DNA of 64,000 bases from Casuarius casuarius (GCA_003342895.1 PTFA01000193.1:1744433-1808432), one strand, 5' to 3'; numbered from the stretch's first letter, positions 48,893-61,752 are shown. The notes: generated by a model from the sequence alone, not told the origin. Made by a program: numbers and translations.

Positions 48893-51800
48893 CTGGCGAT
48901 CGCTAAATGGAGCGGCTGTGGGAGAAGAGGCGAAAACAATGACCACTCGTCTCCTATGAGCAATCCCAAGGGGAAATGAGAACACGTTACATTTGTTGGA
49001 CTGCTGCTTCAGTCCTGCTAGGATTGCTAGGGATCAGGAGTTGCTATCTGAAAACACTTGGGGTGGGCGTCTGCATCCCGTATTGCCCTGCAGCGAGCCC
49101 GGATGAGCTCCTTTGCTGGGAAGCTTGGGAATGGCTGCGAGCGCTGCCGTCACCCTCTCGTCTTGCGGGACGGGTGGGAGTCCAGGGAGTTTCCACTTCA
49201 GCATTAAATGGTTTTTCTTAGATATCTTATTGCAAGCTAGTTTTGCTGCTGCATGGCTGGAAAGCTTTGCAGCGTCGAGATGACTGTTGTTCCACTTGTT
49301 CAGATCAAGTTGAGGGCAGCAGGATCAGGAAACTGCCTTCGCCAGTGCTGCTCTCATCATGGCGAGAGCTGGAAGGTTTTAACATCCTGCAGAATAATGC
49401 CGTAAATTCTGCCTGAGGTGAACTCTTCTGAGCAGTGTCCCAAATAAATGCTGTTCTAATACGATGCCGTATTAATCCAGTTCGCTAACTGGAGTTTTGA
49501 GCTGCTGTCCTAGCACTGGAAATAATTTAACATGGTTTCTGTATTATGGAATATTGATTTGCTGTGGAGTATAAAAATGTGCCGTGCTCAGCAGAAGGGC
49601 CTCACCAATTGTTATGCTCCAGGAACGCTGCTGCTCAGGAATGTGACATAAATTTTCCCTGTTAACAATAGCCCCTGATTTGCATAGTCTCCGCTCGCCG
49701 TTCCCCGGGGATCGTGCCACTAAGGTCCGTAGCGAGCGCTCCCCCGCTCCGACGCCGAGCCGCCCTGTCTGCGCGCGTACACAGGGCTTTGCCATCGAAC
49801 AAGCGTCATAACTTTCCAAACTGTTCACTTAGTGCCGTAATTGTCCCTTCTCTGTTGTGCGCTTGCTGTTGTTGGAAGAATTCAGGACTCTGGGCACCCC
49901 CTTCCTTCTCGTTTGCTGTTTTAGCTGTGTTCGTTTCAGGGAAGCTACGTTTCCAGCAAGCTGAAAAGTCAAACTCGCTCCGTGCCGCCGAGCGCAAGGT
50001 GGTGGCTTTGTTGGATCTTTGTTGGGCCGAAGGAGCCCAGGAGCTGGGAAGCAGCTTGTTTGCTCAAGTGTACCTCCTTGGAAAACGCTGGTTACCGCCG
50101 TCAAGGCTAAGCAAACACCAGCTCTCCCAGTCAGTTGGGTCTGTCTCGTGATTGAGGATGTCCCGGCAGCTTTTATTTTTCAAGGTGTTTCCTAGAGGGG
50201 ATGCGTTGAGGAGTGCTTGGCTTGTGGTCTTTGCCGGCATCTGCCTGTTCATCCTTTTTTGGTGCTCTTTTGGCAGCAAGCAGATTTTCAGGATGGAGTT
50301 GCAGCGCTTGCAATTTGTACGGTATTTCAGGACCTCTTCTTTTAAAGAACTTCCGGAAAATGGTTTAGGCTGTTGTTGTGCTCCTGATACAGTAGTGGAG
50401 ATGGTAAAACCTGCCTCTGCTGCAGTTTCCTGTATCCTCCACTTCATGAGCAGGGGTGCCTGCTCCCGAGCTCTGCTGGGTTTGCCGAAGGGAGGTTATA
50501 AACCCCTAATGAAATCCTGCCTTTAATGATAAGAGGAGAAAAAATGAAGGGCCAAATCATTATACTGGATTAGTGCTTCTGCCTCTTTCTGGTTTCACCT
50601 GTGTTTCCAAACTAATGGAAGCAGCATAACTTCTAATGAAAAATACAGGTCTAAAAAAAACCCAGTGATTGTCCTGTCCTGTCCTGTGCAACCCAGACTT
50701 GCTAGAAGGGTGTCATGAGCCGCATTATAACATTGATAAAGGGCCATATTTACCAAAAAGGAGGATATACTCCTGGAAGAAGTTTGTTTGAGCTTTAGCA
50801 GTTGTATTATATTAGGCATTTGGACGTTTTCGGGGAAGATGGACATGTTGGTGCTTAGTTGGTGTGATTGAGAATGAGGTATTAACCAAAGCTTTAATGG
50901 AAGAAGCACCAACAAACTTAACAGTGCATTGAAGTCGGAGCAAACTCTGTTTTTCAGTTATAAACAACTTTCACGCATGGTGTACTCTTACTTTCTTGTT
51001 CCTGGATTTAGCTGTAGGGAGTAACAAATTGCCTTGCACTTCACCGTAAGCTGATGATTAGAAAAATTCTGTGCATTGACGGTATTAGGTGTTCTGCTGG
51101 CCGCTGTGCCCGCGTAGCTGTCTGTGAGCACGTGGAGAAGTAGACTGGAAAAGTTGTCCAATAAATTCTGCACGTATAAAGTGGTATTTCTCAGCTGGCT
51201 GACTGCTTTGCTGTGCATCTGCGGAGTCAGTTTTGTGGTACCAGCTAGCCTTCAATGTCCATGCTCTCCTGATTCCTACGTCCTGCCCCTGCCTTGCTTC
51301 CTTCCTTTCCCACACCTTGCTCCATAGTTCACGGTGCTGAAACGGGCACTTGGACATGAAGCAAAGTACTTGCACTGGCAGAGCTGAAAGAATAAAATCA
51401 GAATTTTAGGCTATTATCGCAGAACAATTGTTGCTACTAAGGGCTGAAGAGCAGCTAAAGCTTGGAATGGCTGTTTTTCAGACAGTCAGCTGCATAAATG
51501 CTTGGGGCATTACATAAATGTCATAGCGTAAAGATCTGGAGCACTTGGATTTGAAATATTGCAGAAGTTCAAACCTAACCCTGGCAACCAGCGTGAAGAA
51601 TTCGGCAAAGATCTGAAAGCATCCAGGAGACTAAAAAAGAAGAAAAATAAAATGAAACTCCAGTTTTGAGTCTAAGCAGAGCCTTCTGCTGGGCCCTGCT
51701 ATTTTGCTTCTGACTAATCAGCTTACTGCCAAATTGATGACTTGACTTGATCATGAACTCAACAGAAAGCAGAATCATAAGGGTATGACGGTCATTTGGG

Positions 51801-52730
51801 GGAATCTTTTTATAGTTTATCTGGTACGCTACATCACAGAGCCCTTATGATCAGGGGCCTCTCTGGGGTTTCCTTAATGGAAAATTAGGATTTGTTTCTT
51901 TTTTTTACAGATGAGACTTTGAGACAGCTGAAGAACTTAAGCAAGCCTGAGGGGTAGTGATATGGCAGCAGAAGAGAGCAGGAGCTTCCCAGGAACAGGG
52001 TGAAGTGAGCTGGTGGAGAGCAGAGGGCTGGGGTGCACCGGTGCGTGTGCGTTGGTCTGGGGAGTTGAGTGCTGGCTGTGGATGCTTTTGGAAGACAGCT
52101 CTCCGGAGTAATCTTTGGGAATGGATGAAATAGGGATGCTAAGAGGAAGACCAGCAGTGGTGTAAGGTGGCACAAGCCAAGCTGTGCAAGAGAAATTCTC
52201 GTTCTTTCTTCAGCTCCTAGCCTTAATGGCCTTTTTAAAAACATAATATTCTGCTTAAAGCTTATTTAAAAACAATTAGAAAGAAAGAACAACCAGGAAG
52301 AGCTCAGAGTGCTCTCTGGTGCTGAAGTACTGGTTTCTAGTCCACACATTTCCCCCTCATCCTTCCAGATTGCTGTGGATTCGCCAGTTGATGGAAGGAG
52401 GCTGAGCTGTGGTTGACAAGAAGGAGAGCCCACGTTTTATGCGTATGCAGCACTTAAAGGAGACTTTTACCGAAGGTCAGCACCAAGGCACTGGTGGCCG
52501 CTGCCTTGACTTTCTTGCACTGTAAGACCAAGGAGTGACTGCAGCTCTCTTGCTGCAGCCCAGCTGAGGAAGAGGAAGGCCTGGTCTGGAAAACAGTTGG
52601 AAGGTGCCTTAATGCCTGTCCCAGGCAGCCGTGATATGGTCCAAAACACTGTGGGGTCTGCTGTGCAAGGGTTTTCCTGATGGGCAAGACAGGCAGCGGA
52701 GGTGGGAAGGTCCTCCAGGAAAGCGTTAAA

Positions 52731-52750
52731 TACGTCACCACTTACGTCAC
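52731..52750. promoter_or_regulatory. Pair of CRE-like (CREB/ATF) sites
   Basis: TACGTCAC at 52731-52738 and TTACGTCAC at 52742-52750: two copies of the ACGTCAC half-CRE, in the same orientation and 12 bp apart, about one helical turn. This resembles paired bZIP sites. Function is inferred from motif identity only. Confidence 0.3.
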
Positions 52751-53301
52751 TTGGTGACCGGCTCCTGTGTCCTTGTTTCAGGTGCCCCGTTGGTGTCACT
52801 GGGCCAGCGTGTGTTCCATAAGCCATTCTGTTATCCAGCGCAGGGGATAGGGGAATGTTAAATATTTCTGTCCTTGGGACCTTGGGGTTGATCCGTTCCT
52901 CTTAACCTGCCGGCATGGAGTTGAACCCAGCTGTGGTTTTGTCTCTTGGCTTGGCTGCAGGCTAGTTTAGCACAACAGGGGAAACCGCGGTGGAGCTGCT
53001 CTCCTGCCGATACCACGTTGACGCTGTATGTGGAGCCCCTTCCTGAGAGCTGGTGTCTGAAACCTGACAGATCCTTCTGCTGGTGGCCTTATTGAGCCTT
53101 TGAGGGTCACCATCCAAACAGAGGATGTTCTTTATATCCTTAAAACCACAGCTGATTGAGGGATCCACTTTACCTCTTCAGGAGACCCTTCTTCCGTTCC
53201 CAGGCGTTGGTGCTGGTGGATGCGCGTTCCTCCAGAGGTTCCTCGGTTTTCTGTAGGGATGGTGGACGGGACTGAGAAAGGGCCAGTACCGACAAGGCAA
53301 A

Positions 53302-53337
53302 TGACTCAGCAGCTCCAGCACAGCCCATAATGAGTCA
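53302..53337. promoter_or_regulatory. Pair of AP-1/MAF-type sites in inverted orientation
   Basis: TGACTCAGCA at 53302-53311 matches the AP-1 core with a MAF/NF-E2 extension. TGAGTCA at 53331-53337 is its exact reverse-complement core, 29 bp further on. About eight single AP-1 cores are expected by chance in 64 kb, so the close pairing is the only notable part. Confidence 0.3.
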
Positions 53338-54208
53338 CAGCTGCGCACGATAGCGCTGCTGGCAAACTGCTGCAGGACTCCAAGCCGGCAGGTTGTAGGC
53401 TCCAAGTTGTTACACATCAGGCTGAAATGTTATATCATCAATGCACAAGCTAATGCGTCTTGTGTAATGCCTCGAATGACACGGCATTTCACTCTTGGAT
53501 GATATTGTGCTCTTAAGCTGCTGTTTTCAGATGTTAACTTCATTTCTGTAGCCCAGCCACATCCCAAACATGCTAGAGGTGTGTGCAAGAATTAAAATGA
53601 AATGCAAGTTTCTGAAGGCGAGAAGGCGGGTGGTGTTTCACCTGCCGCATCTCTGAATGCTCTGAACATTGCTCTGAACTAGAAAGGGGAGGTAAATAAG
53701 TGATGATCTTTGGTTTCCTGATGGGAAACCGAGTACAGTTTGTTGCTCCGTCTGTGTGCATCCGTAGGATTTGCTGGCTTGTTCTCTGCCCACTTGCTGA
53801 GATTCCTCTTACACGGCATATTCTTCCTCAAAGGGCGTGCTCTTTTCCAGAGTACTACGTTTAAGGGAAGCAGCATAGGTTAGAAGGGTGGCTTGGTTTT
53901 TACTTCCTTTTTTGAGAAAGCTTTCTGAAACCACTTGCACTTCAGAAGTATAAATGTTGCTGGGGTGAGCCTGGCGCTGAGGTGTGTAGCTAGCGATGGG
54001 GTTGTTCAGCAGTACACATACTCGCATGACACTTTATTTTAAGGGAAAACTTCTTTCCCAAAGAATGGATTCTAGTAAATGTTTACTATGCTGCTTTTAA
54101 AGCAGTTCAAATTGTCTTGCATCACGGAAGAATCCTTCAGTAGGCAAGGAGGATTGTGAGGGCTGTTTCATAGCTTTAGTTTTTGCTGCACAATGAGCAG
54201 ATTTTGGC

Positions 54209-54238
54209 GGGGGGGGGGGGGATATGCATTCCCCCCCC
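54209..54238. repeat. G13/C8 hairpin around a TATGCAT loop
   Basis: A run of 13 G (54209-54221) plus A faces T plus 8 C (54230-54238) across the 7-nt loop TATGCAT (54223-54229), giving a 9-bp stem. It could extrude as a cruciform, and the G run could join other four-strand structures. Run lengths may be imprecise. Confidence 0.75.
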
Positions 54239-57200
54239 TCCCAATTGGCGGTGTTTCTCTTTGGTACTCTTCATTTCCCTTCTTTGCTCACCGTGCTGAA
54301 GGTCGGTCTGTGCACTGAGCTTTGTACTCGTCCAGGGTTTTCTTAGATCCTCGAGCTGCACTTACCCCTTTCACTCGGAAGAGATTTGGGGATATGGGGA
54401 GAGACCTTTGCCTGGGGCAAAAGCTTTGGCTGCAGCAGGGGAGGACGCAAGGACCAAACTTTAATACGGAGCATCAGCTCCGGTCAAGCTGGTGCAGGGA
54501 GCAGCAGCTCCTTACCTACCAGGTGCTGCCGCAGGGCAGGTGAGCTGTGCCTGGAGACCGTTTCTGCAGCTGGAGCATGCGGAATTTGGATTCCGCTGTG
54601 CGTAATTGCTGCAGGCTGTGAGGCCTCTGTCCCACCATCGTTTCTGTGCAGGAGTTCCAGGCATCTTTTAATGGTTGGCCTGGGTCGATTTTTTTTCTTT
54701 TTTTTTTTTTCTTTTTTAATAGAAATGGACTACAGATGCCAAAACAAACCTTTCATATCCTGATCTGAGTGTAGACAAAGTGTTGCATGCTGTGGCCAGT
54801 GAAGTGGTTTGGATGGTTCCTCTTCATCCAAAAAGGAGGGCAGTTGTGATCTGCTTTATTTTAATGCAAATCCCGCCTGGCCCCCGGGTTCCTGGCAGCC
54901 CGCCAGCGCTGCCTGCTCCCTGGGGCAGATCCTGGCATCCTCGCTCGGCCGTACTTGGCAGCAAGATGCCTTCGGATTTGTGCGCACGAATTTCCTCTGA
55001 GCAGTGGGGGTTTTTCAGTGAGGAACAGCAGAAATAACTCTTTGCTTCCAGCCTCTAGAGGTCTTCGGTTTTTCTGAATGCTGGAATGAATGAACTGAGT
55101 CGAGGTTTGAACTAGATTTAGGTTATTGCTGAGCACACGCTGTGAATAGAAGAGCCCTTCAGAAGCTGCTGTTTCTGTCCGCAGGGTGGGGGCGGGTGTT
55201 CAGCTGAACAAATTGTTCACTTTGGCTTCTTTGCAGGCAGAAATGTTATGATCAGCTAATGAGACTGTTCTCGAGCACTTGTGGGGTTTTCTCCTCCTCA
55301 CTTGGGGTTGTCATGCAAGTGTATTTGGCAGAGTTAACTCTTGCTCCACCCGTCGATCCAGTTTGGCACTGGTTCTTCGTAATGGTCTAAAACAGTATAA
55401 AAGCTTGGTGGTCTGTTTTAGGAGGTTGGGGTGGGGGAAGTGAATTTGAGCAGTATGTAGGTAGAGGAGCAAACTGGAAAATACCATCTGAGCTGGGTGC
55501 AAATCTCTTCCCTTTAGTGAGGCACAGTTAAAGGTCATGAGAGCAACTGAAAAAGTTGTATTTTTAGAGTGCTTGGAGGATGATGCTCATAGATTTTTTT
55601 TCTGTCATCAGAACTGCTGTACTTGAGCAGAGAACATGGCTTTTTACTTGGGCTTGTCTTGTGTTTTCCAAGTGCCTGAGCGTTGGTAATGCTGTCTAGA
55701 GCACGGAGTCTGACAGAATGCGTCCTGAAAATCTACTTTGTCAGTACTGGCATTTGAGACCCTCAAAATGCGAGGAAAGAAAGGAGCAGGTAGGGTGATG
55801 GGAAACTTTATTTTAACCTGATCTCAATGCTAAGGTTTTTCAGTTTCCAGTGGATTAACAAGAATTGATTTAACCGTAAGACTTCTGTTGACATCTCGCT
55901 GTTGTTTGGGAGTAGACCTAGCACCAGTATGGACATGAAGCATTGCCTTGCATTGCATTCACACTGCTAAACTTTGCCCTCGGGCTGTTGCCTCGTGGTA
56001 GGTAACGCAAGGGAAGCATGCAGAATTAATATGGATGATTTGTCCTTTAATAGAGTTGACAGCTGAATGTCATAAACTGTCATATTTGAAACCACTTCTG
56101 TGGTGTGTTTGCAGACCTTGTTTGTCTCTATTGAAGATCCCAGGTGGAAATAGGACCTTAGTTCTGGTATACTCGCTTTTCTGTTTGCTACAGTCGGAGC
56201 TGGCAGCAAGATACGGCTCCTAGTTAAGAACAGTGACTTGCATCAATGCTGATATTCAGACAGCTCTCGGAAAGGCATCGAGTGTAACTTGGAGCATTTT
56301 GGCAGCGGTGCGGTGGAAGGGGATGTGGAGTTGAGTACAGAGCTGGGAAAAGGAAGGCAGCTTGTGCAGAGCGTTTGGAGCAGAATCAAAAATAGGGTTT
56401 GGGCTGTGTGTTCCCGCAGTTATAAATTGGCTGGTGTGATCTCACAAATATGTGTAATTAGTAACGAGATCTCACACAATGTTTATTTCCTCTCGGCTCC
56501 TCCATGAGAGGACTTGTATGTGAAGGGCTTTACCAGGCCAAATGCCTGACAGTTGACTCTCGTCAATCCAGAGCCACCCAGCTTTGATGTTAGGAGCAGT
56601 CCGTGGCAAACCACTAATACCCAACCCACTGTTCTGGCACACACCATCGCAGATCCAAAGCCTGGTAGACCCACCAACAGCGAACACGGGCAGCGGCCCT
56701 GAAACGGTTCCAAGTCTTCAGCGCGTGGACCCTGTGAACCGCGACGTGCCTCCCCCAGGGAGGGGTGTGGTGTGCCGTGGGGGGACGGTAGCAAGTCGGC
56801 ACAGGGCGTGGGATGGGGAACTCCAGATAGGACAACTCGAGAAAGGGATTTGGCTAGGTAGCACAAGACTGGATCAAGACGGAGACCTCTGTGAAGAACT
56901 AGCTCCACACGTATCATCTTGTAGAGCAGCATAGAGCCTCACTGGACAGTCTTTTATGATTAGCCACTCTCTTCCTTCTCCCTCAGATAGTGAAATTTTG
57001 ACTGAACTGTGTCTGGGTCAGTTACCAGAGATTAAATCCTTTTCCCCATTGCATAGGCTCATTCAGAATCGTCGAAGCGGAGCCCCAGTCATGGGCCACA
57101 AGTGTCTCTTGAATCCCTCTTGATACAGAAGTACTGGAGCCTCGTTTGGTGGAGAGACGCGTGGTTGTGTTATTCAAGCAGTGTTGTCCTGTAGCCTACT

Positions 57201-60200
57201 GCTTGGGATCTCTCCTGACATCATGGTGAGCCTTGTACGTGAAATGAGCTGATACCTCTGGCGCGCTGCGTCTGGCAGGAGGCAAGCTGAGGCTGCGTGT
57301 CTTTTGAGAAAAGGTCTGCAAACCTGGGGCTGGGAACCAGAGGTGGTCTACGGTGATTTCTTCCACTGAAAGCCGCATGAGCGTGTGGAGCGTAAATACA
57401 GAGCGGCCTCTGTGTTGGTAGGTGAACACGTTTCAGGGAGCGGAAAAGCCACAGGGCACATGCCAGAAAGGGTGGAGGAGGGGAACCGTATGCGGAGCGC
57501 CTGGAGAGCGGCAGCCCACGGCCTCGTGCCGCAGCGTTCATCGCTGTTGCACTGCAGGGGAGCGGCCGGCGGGTCCCTGCCTGAGACTTTCAGACCCGCT
57601 CTGCGCCCAGGGTCAGGCCAGCCAGCCGGCTTCGCCGCCCTCGCCCCGTGCGCCGGCAGAGAGAGGTGTGGGCGCTTGGCTTATAGTGCAAAGTGGAGCT
57701 TGCTGTGGGCTCGGTTCTTTGCTGCAGAAAGTATTTTCTGGGTCACTGTGAATCTCTTCTCTTGCTGTTTCGCCATGCAGACCGCTTGTGTATGTGCAAC
57801 ACAGTATTTCTGTATGTCACGTTTTTCTTCCTGGTGTTGAGACTGACTCTTCCAGAGCGACCTGTTACTCCTCATTTAACACCAGGAGGTTTTGGGCTTG
57901 CTCAGGTGTCCGGGGTGGCAGAAACAGTCTCTCTCCAGACCCCAGCGGTCACTTTGCATTCTTTATTGCTAACTCTTATAAGTGGTTCTTATATGTAGTT
58001 TCCCTCCAGCGTGCAACTTGCCTGAAATATTTTCGCTGTAGTTTTCTGTGCTTCTTTGTGTCATTTCCAGGACAGTGTAGTAGCAGCTGGAGAACCTGCT
58101 TTGTTTGCTTCGCAGCTGGGCCCTTCGTAGGCCGGTCTCCAGGTGAAAGATCTGCTAAACTCTCGTTCTTGAGGTGTGTTAGTGCCACCTCTGTCCCTCC
58201 ACTGGCGTTCAGCTGCAGGGGCTCGTTAGAAAGCAAGCTGCAGGGCGACTGCTACCGTTCTGTAATGCTTTCGCTGTAATTTAGAGCACGAAGACTACTG
58301 CCAGCCTCGGAGAGGAGCGGTGCAAAGCTGCAGCGAGAAGTGGTGCTTGTCCTTGCAAGCTCAGCAGATTGAGCTGCCTTCATGCACTCAAGGGCTTGTG
58401 CTTCCCCTATCAGCAGCCATCTCCAGCTCGCTCGGAAACGCCACCGTGACTCCGAGCCACAGGCCGGGCCTCTTTCACAGCTGTTTTGTATTGACTTTTG
58501 AACTGGAGGATGACGGGAGATTTGGGGGAGTAGCCAGAGCAAGGCGCTCAGCTTCTGCCGTGAGGGCGTCTGGAGGGACAGGCTGAGAGCCGGCAAGGGC
58601 TCGCTCGCCCCTGGTCGCTTGGCTGAGGGAGATTGCAGCTTCTCTGAGGGTTTAGAAGCAGCAAAATGCATGCATGTTCTCATTAGACTTCCTAGTACAA
58701 AGCAATACAGCAGCAGGGAGCTCTGACGGGCCCTTAATTTCCTCTGTAGCAGTCTGTAAAACCTCCTGCTGGTGGGAGGAGGGTATGGATGTGCCTTTGC
58801 TTGGGTACGAAGAGATCTTTTTTGTCACCAGGAGACTATTTCCATGCTGCGGACCTGTGCATCTCAACCCTGAAGTACTGCGTGGCAGCTTTTATTAGGT
58901 TTTATTTATTAACTTGGTTTAAGCAGGTATCGTCAGAGATGGAGGTCGCGTTAGGGAGGGCTTATCTGTATGGGGGTTGTACAGCTTTTACAGCGTCGAT
59001 ACTGCCGAAGCAGTTGAACCCGGTCTAGCGCAGGTTGTACAGCGGAGCCGTGCTGGCCCGCGTGTTCCCGCGTTCGTTGGCAGCACATTTTTACGCGAGT
59101 TTAGAAAAGCGGAGCGCACGCCCCGTTCAGAAGCAGCTGAAGCCGTGCGGCGAGCTGGGCTCCGAGGACGGAGCCGTGCTCCCTGCCTCCGGCGGCTCGC
59201 TGGGTGACGGGAGCAGGTCACCTTTCTGTCCTGCTCGTTTTCCCACGTGGAAAACAGGGATGCTGCTGGCCGGCTGGTGGGTTTCCTTTTCTGAAGCTGA
59301 CTTCACTGGTTGAGCGCAACTGGATTTAACCCACGACTGCCTGGTTTTTGCTTAGGGAAGGACTGTAGCCCGTCCCAGGGATTTGGGCTAATACAATATG
59401 GGATATTTTTTTCCTGCCTTTCTCCAGTAATATTAAACTAACTGCTGTTTCTTTGGGGAAGTGTTTATCTCCCACCTTTCCTCAGCAGTTCCCCCTTGAT
59501 TTAATCAGACCGATCTGAAACCTGTCATGCTGATAAAGTTATTTCCTGTGATTTTCTTAGAGGTTGTGCAGCGCTTGTGCTGGAAGTGCAGACGCACCGT
59601 GCCCTCCTGCAGCTCTTCTGGTCTCCTGCTCCTCGAGAGGTGTTTACGCCTGGAGGATTTTCCCCGCTGGCCCTAAACCAGCAGAATTTGAGGTTCTCTG
59701 CCGCAGACACCAGAGGCAGCACCGGGGAGGGGGCTCCTGTCCCTCACCCCCTGCCCGTGAAGCCCTGCAGCCTGCCAAGCACGTGCAGCGCGGTATTTAT
59801 AACCCCATGGGCTGAGCTTGGTTTATCTTAACCTTCCCTTGGTTTTTCTTCCTCCTCCGCCTGATGTGCGCGCCCAGCCTCCCCTCCGCCCCTGCCTCCC
59901 GCCCGGTGCACGAGGGCCGGGACCTTCCGGGCAGGCGTCGCTTCCCCCGGGCCAGGAGACGTCAGGCTGCTAATTCGGCGCCCGCACGCGCTCTTTACCG
60001 TAAGCAGCATCTGCTGAAGTTTCCAGGACGTTGTCCTTGTCCGTCAAGCTGAGTGCCACGCCAGCTGCGCGCGGGGCGGGCCGCGCTCGCTCCGCTTGGC
60101 CTGCCCGGGGAGTTTACTAGTATTATTATTTTTGTGATTTTTAAAGCATCAGGCCACCAAATAATTTGTCTTCTGTCCCGGGCTTGGCTCCTGGGTGCCC

Positions 60201-61665
60201 GACTGCAGGTCTCGGAGGCTGCGCTGGGCGCGTGGCTGCTGCTTCCTAGGGCCAGTCAGGAGAAATCGCTGCTCTTGCAGAGTATTCGTATAGAGATTAA
60301 AGCCACAGAAGTTACGCGGCTTGTTATCCTGAAGCTGATCTACACGAGGAAAACACATATGTCGCTGACGGCACCTCGCAGCAACGGGGTGATTGGACGG
60401 GCTCTGAAAAAGCCTCTCCTAAATATAGAGGCCTGCGTGCCGCTCAGGAGTGTTTTGGAAAGTGCGGCTGAGCTGTCGTTACGTGCGCTCCCATCCTCCA
60501 CCTGCGCTGCGGGAGGTCGGGGAGGGAAGCACACGTTGCTGTTTCGCTTACCTGGGTTTATTTTTGGTTTGAATCCAGTGGATTTTCCCAGGGTAGCGTG
60601 TGTCCTGATTTTTAGGTGAAGCAAAGAGCAGATCTGCCGCTTCTTATGTTCTGTCACTTAGGAATCTAAATGGGCACGGACTTCTCTTTAAATACCTAAT
60701 CTTGATTTCTCTTTTGTAATCTGAATAAAAGAATGAGACTCATTTAAGGAGCAGGACGGTATTGTTCCCGCGGGCACGGATACCTGAGAACCCTGCAGAG
60801 GAAAGCAAGGTAGCCGGCGAGTTCGGAGGTGCTCTCGATGGTGACTTTCGATCTTTCTTCTTACTGATTAAAAAAAAATTCCCATTGCGGTGTGGATCCC
60901 CAGACAGTAAACTTAAGCCTACTGACAGCGAGCTTGGCCTTTTCGGTTTCTTTTTGTGGAAACTTCAGTCTATGGCCGATGAATTATTTCTTCGTGGATT
61001 GAAAACCCACCGTTCTACAAGATGAAATGTGATGTCGAGGACCCGCAAGGCTCTAACGGGAGCCGAGCCGTGGTGAGGTCTGGCCTAGCAGAGTCCTAAC
61101 ATTTCTGCAAGTCCCGATAGTCCGTTTTATCCACAGATGCTGAAGGTGCCATTCGTGAAAGCAAAGCCAGCCATTGCAGAGGCCTTTACTGTTTTAGTTT
61201 AGGCTACAAAAAAAAAAAGATGAACCCTTCTCCAGTAGAATTCTCCTTTGCTCCTGAAATAGAAGTATTGGAAAATTTAGCTGGGAGAAAAGTAATGTGT
61301 TTTGGAAAGTCTTGTGGGAAACTACTGTACGAAAATGCTGTCAGTTTTGTGGCTGATTGAGTCAGAGTAACAGTGACACTCAGGGACACTTCTCTGCAGG
61401 ATAAGGGTGGGAGACGTGATTCCTGAACTCCGCTTTTCTCCAGTGTCACGACGGGGATTTCATGCCGTTTCGGAGGCAGGCTGGAGTTTCCTTGCCGGGA
61501 GGAAGTCCCCTCTGCCTTAGAGCTTGCAGCGCGTTATCCTTCTGGGAACAGAATAAAGCATGCCCGGGCCAGGGATCTGGATTGGAGCGGCATGATCTGG
61601 TGATGCTGGGGGGTGGTGCTGGCAACTGTTCAGCCATTGTAAACTGGATTAACCCTGTGGTCACT

Positions 61666-61752
61666 CTGATTTAGCCTACCTGCTAGCCAGACTTTATCCA
61701 GCGCTGGTACTGCCTAGCCGGTAGGATAAATCAGACCTTTATCCAGCCCTGG
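61666..61752. repeat. Overlapping inverted and direct repeats
   Basis: Inverted repeat: 61666-61686 and 61714-61734 are reverse complements at 19 of 21 positions, with a 27-nt loop. The loop holds the perfect palindrome CCAGCGCTGG (61698-61707). Direct repeat: the loop segment 61690-61707 recurs at 61734-61752 with one insertion and one substitution. It may be a remnant of a small palindromic element or a local templated duplication. Confidence 0.8.

Larger units (their letters stand above)
45601..60110 (+). other. KANSL1 intron 2, fourth segment; GC-patchy, no gene recognised
   Basis: About 14.5 kb in which AT-rich stretches alternate with CpG-rich patches at about 46780-47340, 47680-47860, 57470-57680, 59000-59240 and 59860-60110. 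It contains a C15 tract at 48715-48729, a (GTCT)4 microsatellite at 48876-48892, three copies of GTCCT at 50671-50687, a CRE-like pair at 52731-52750, an AP-1 pair at 53302-53337, a G/C hairpin at 54209-54238, and an A/C-rich block of unlike composition at 56520-56940. Several long open frames, such as 46943-47617 on the minus strand, fall in GC-rich patches and have no recognisable content. Confidence 0.7.

Noticed and set aside
16671..61367. Other single AP-1 cores (about 16671, 19305, 38097 and 61360)
   Set aside because: About eight such cores are expected by chance in 64 kb, so isolated ones carry no weight.
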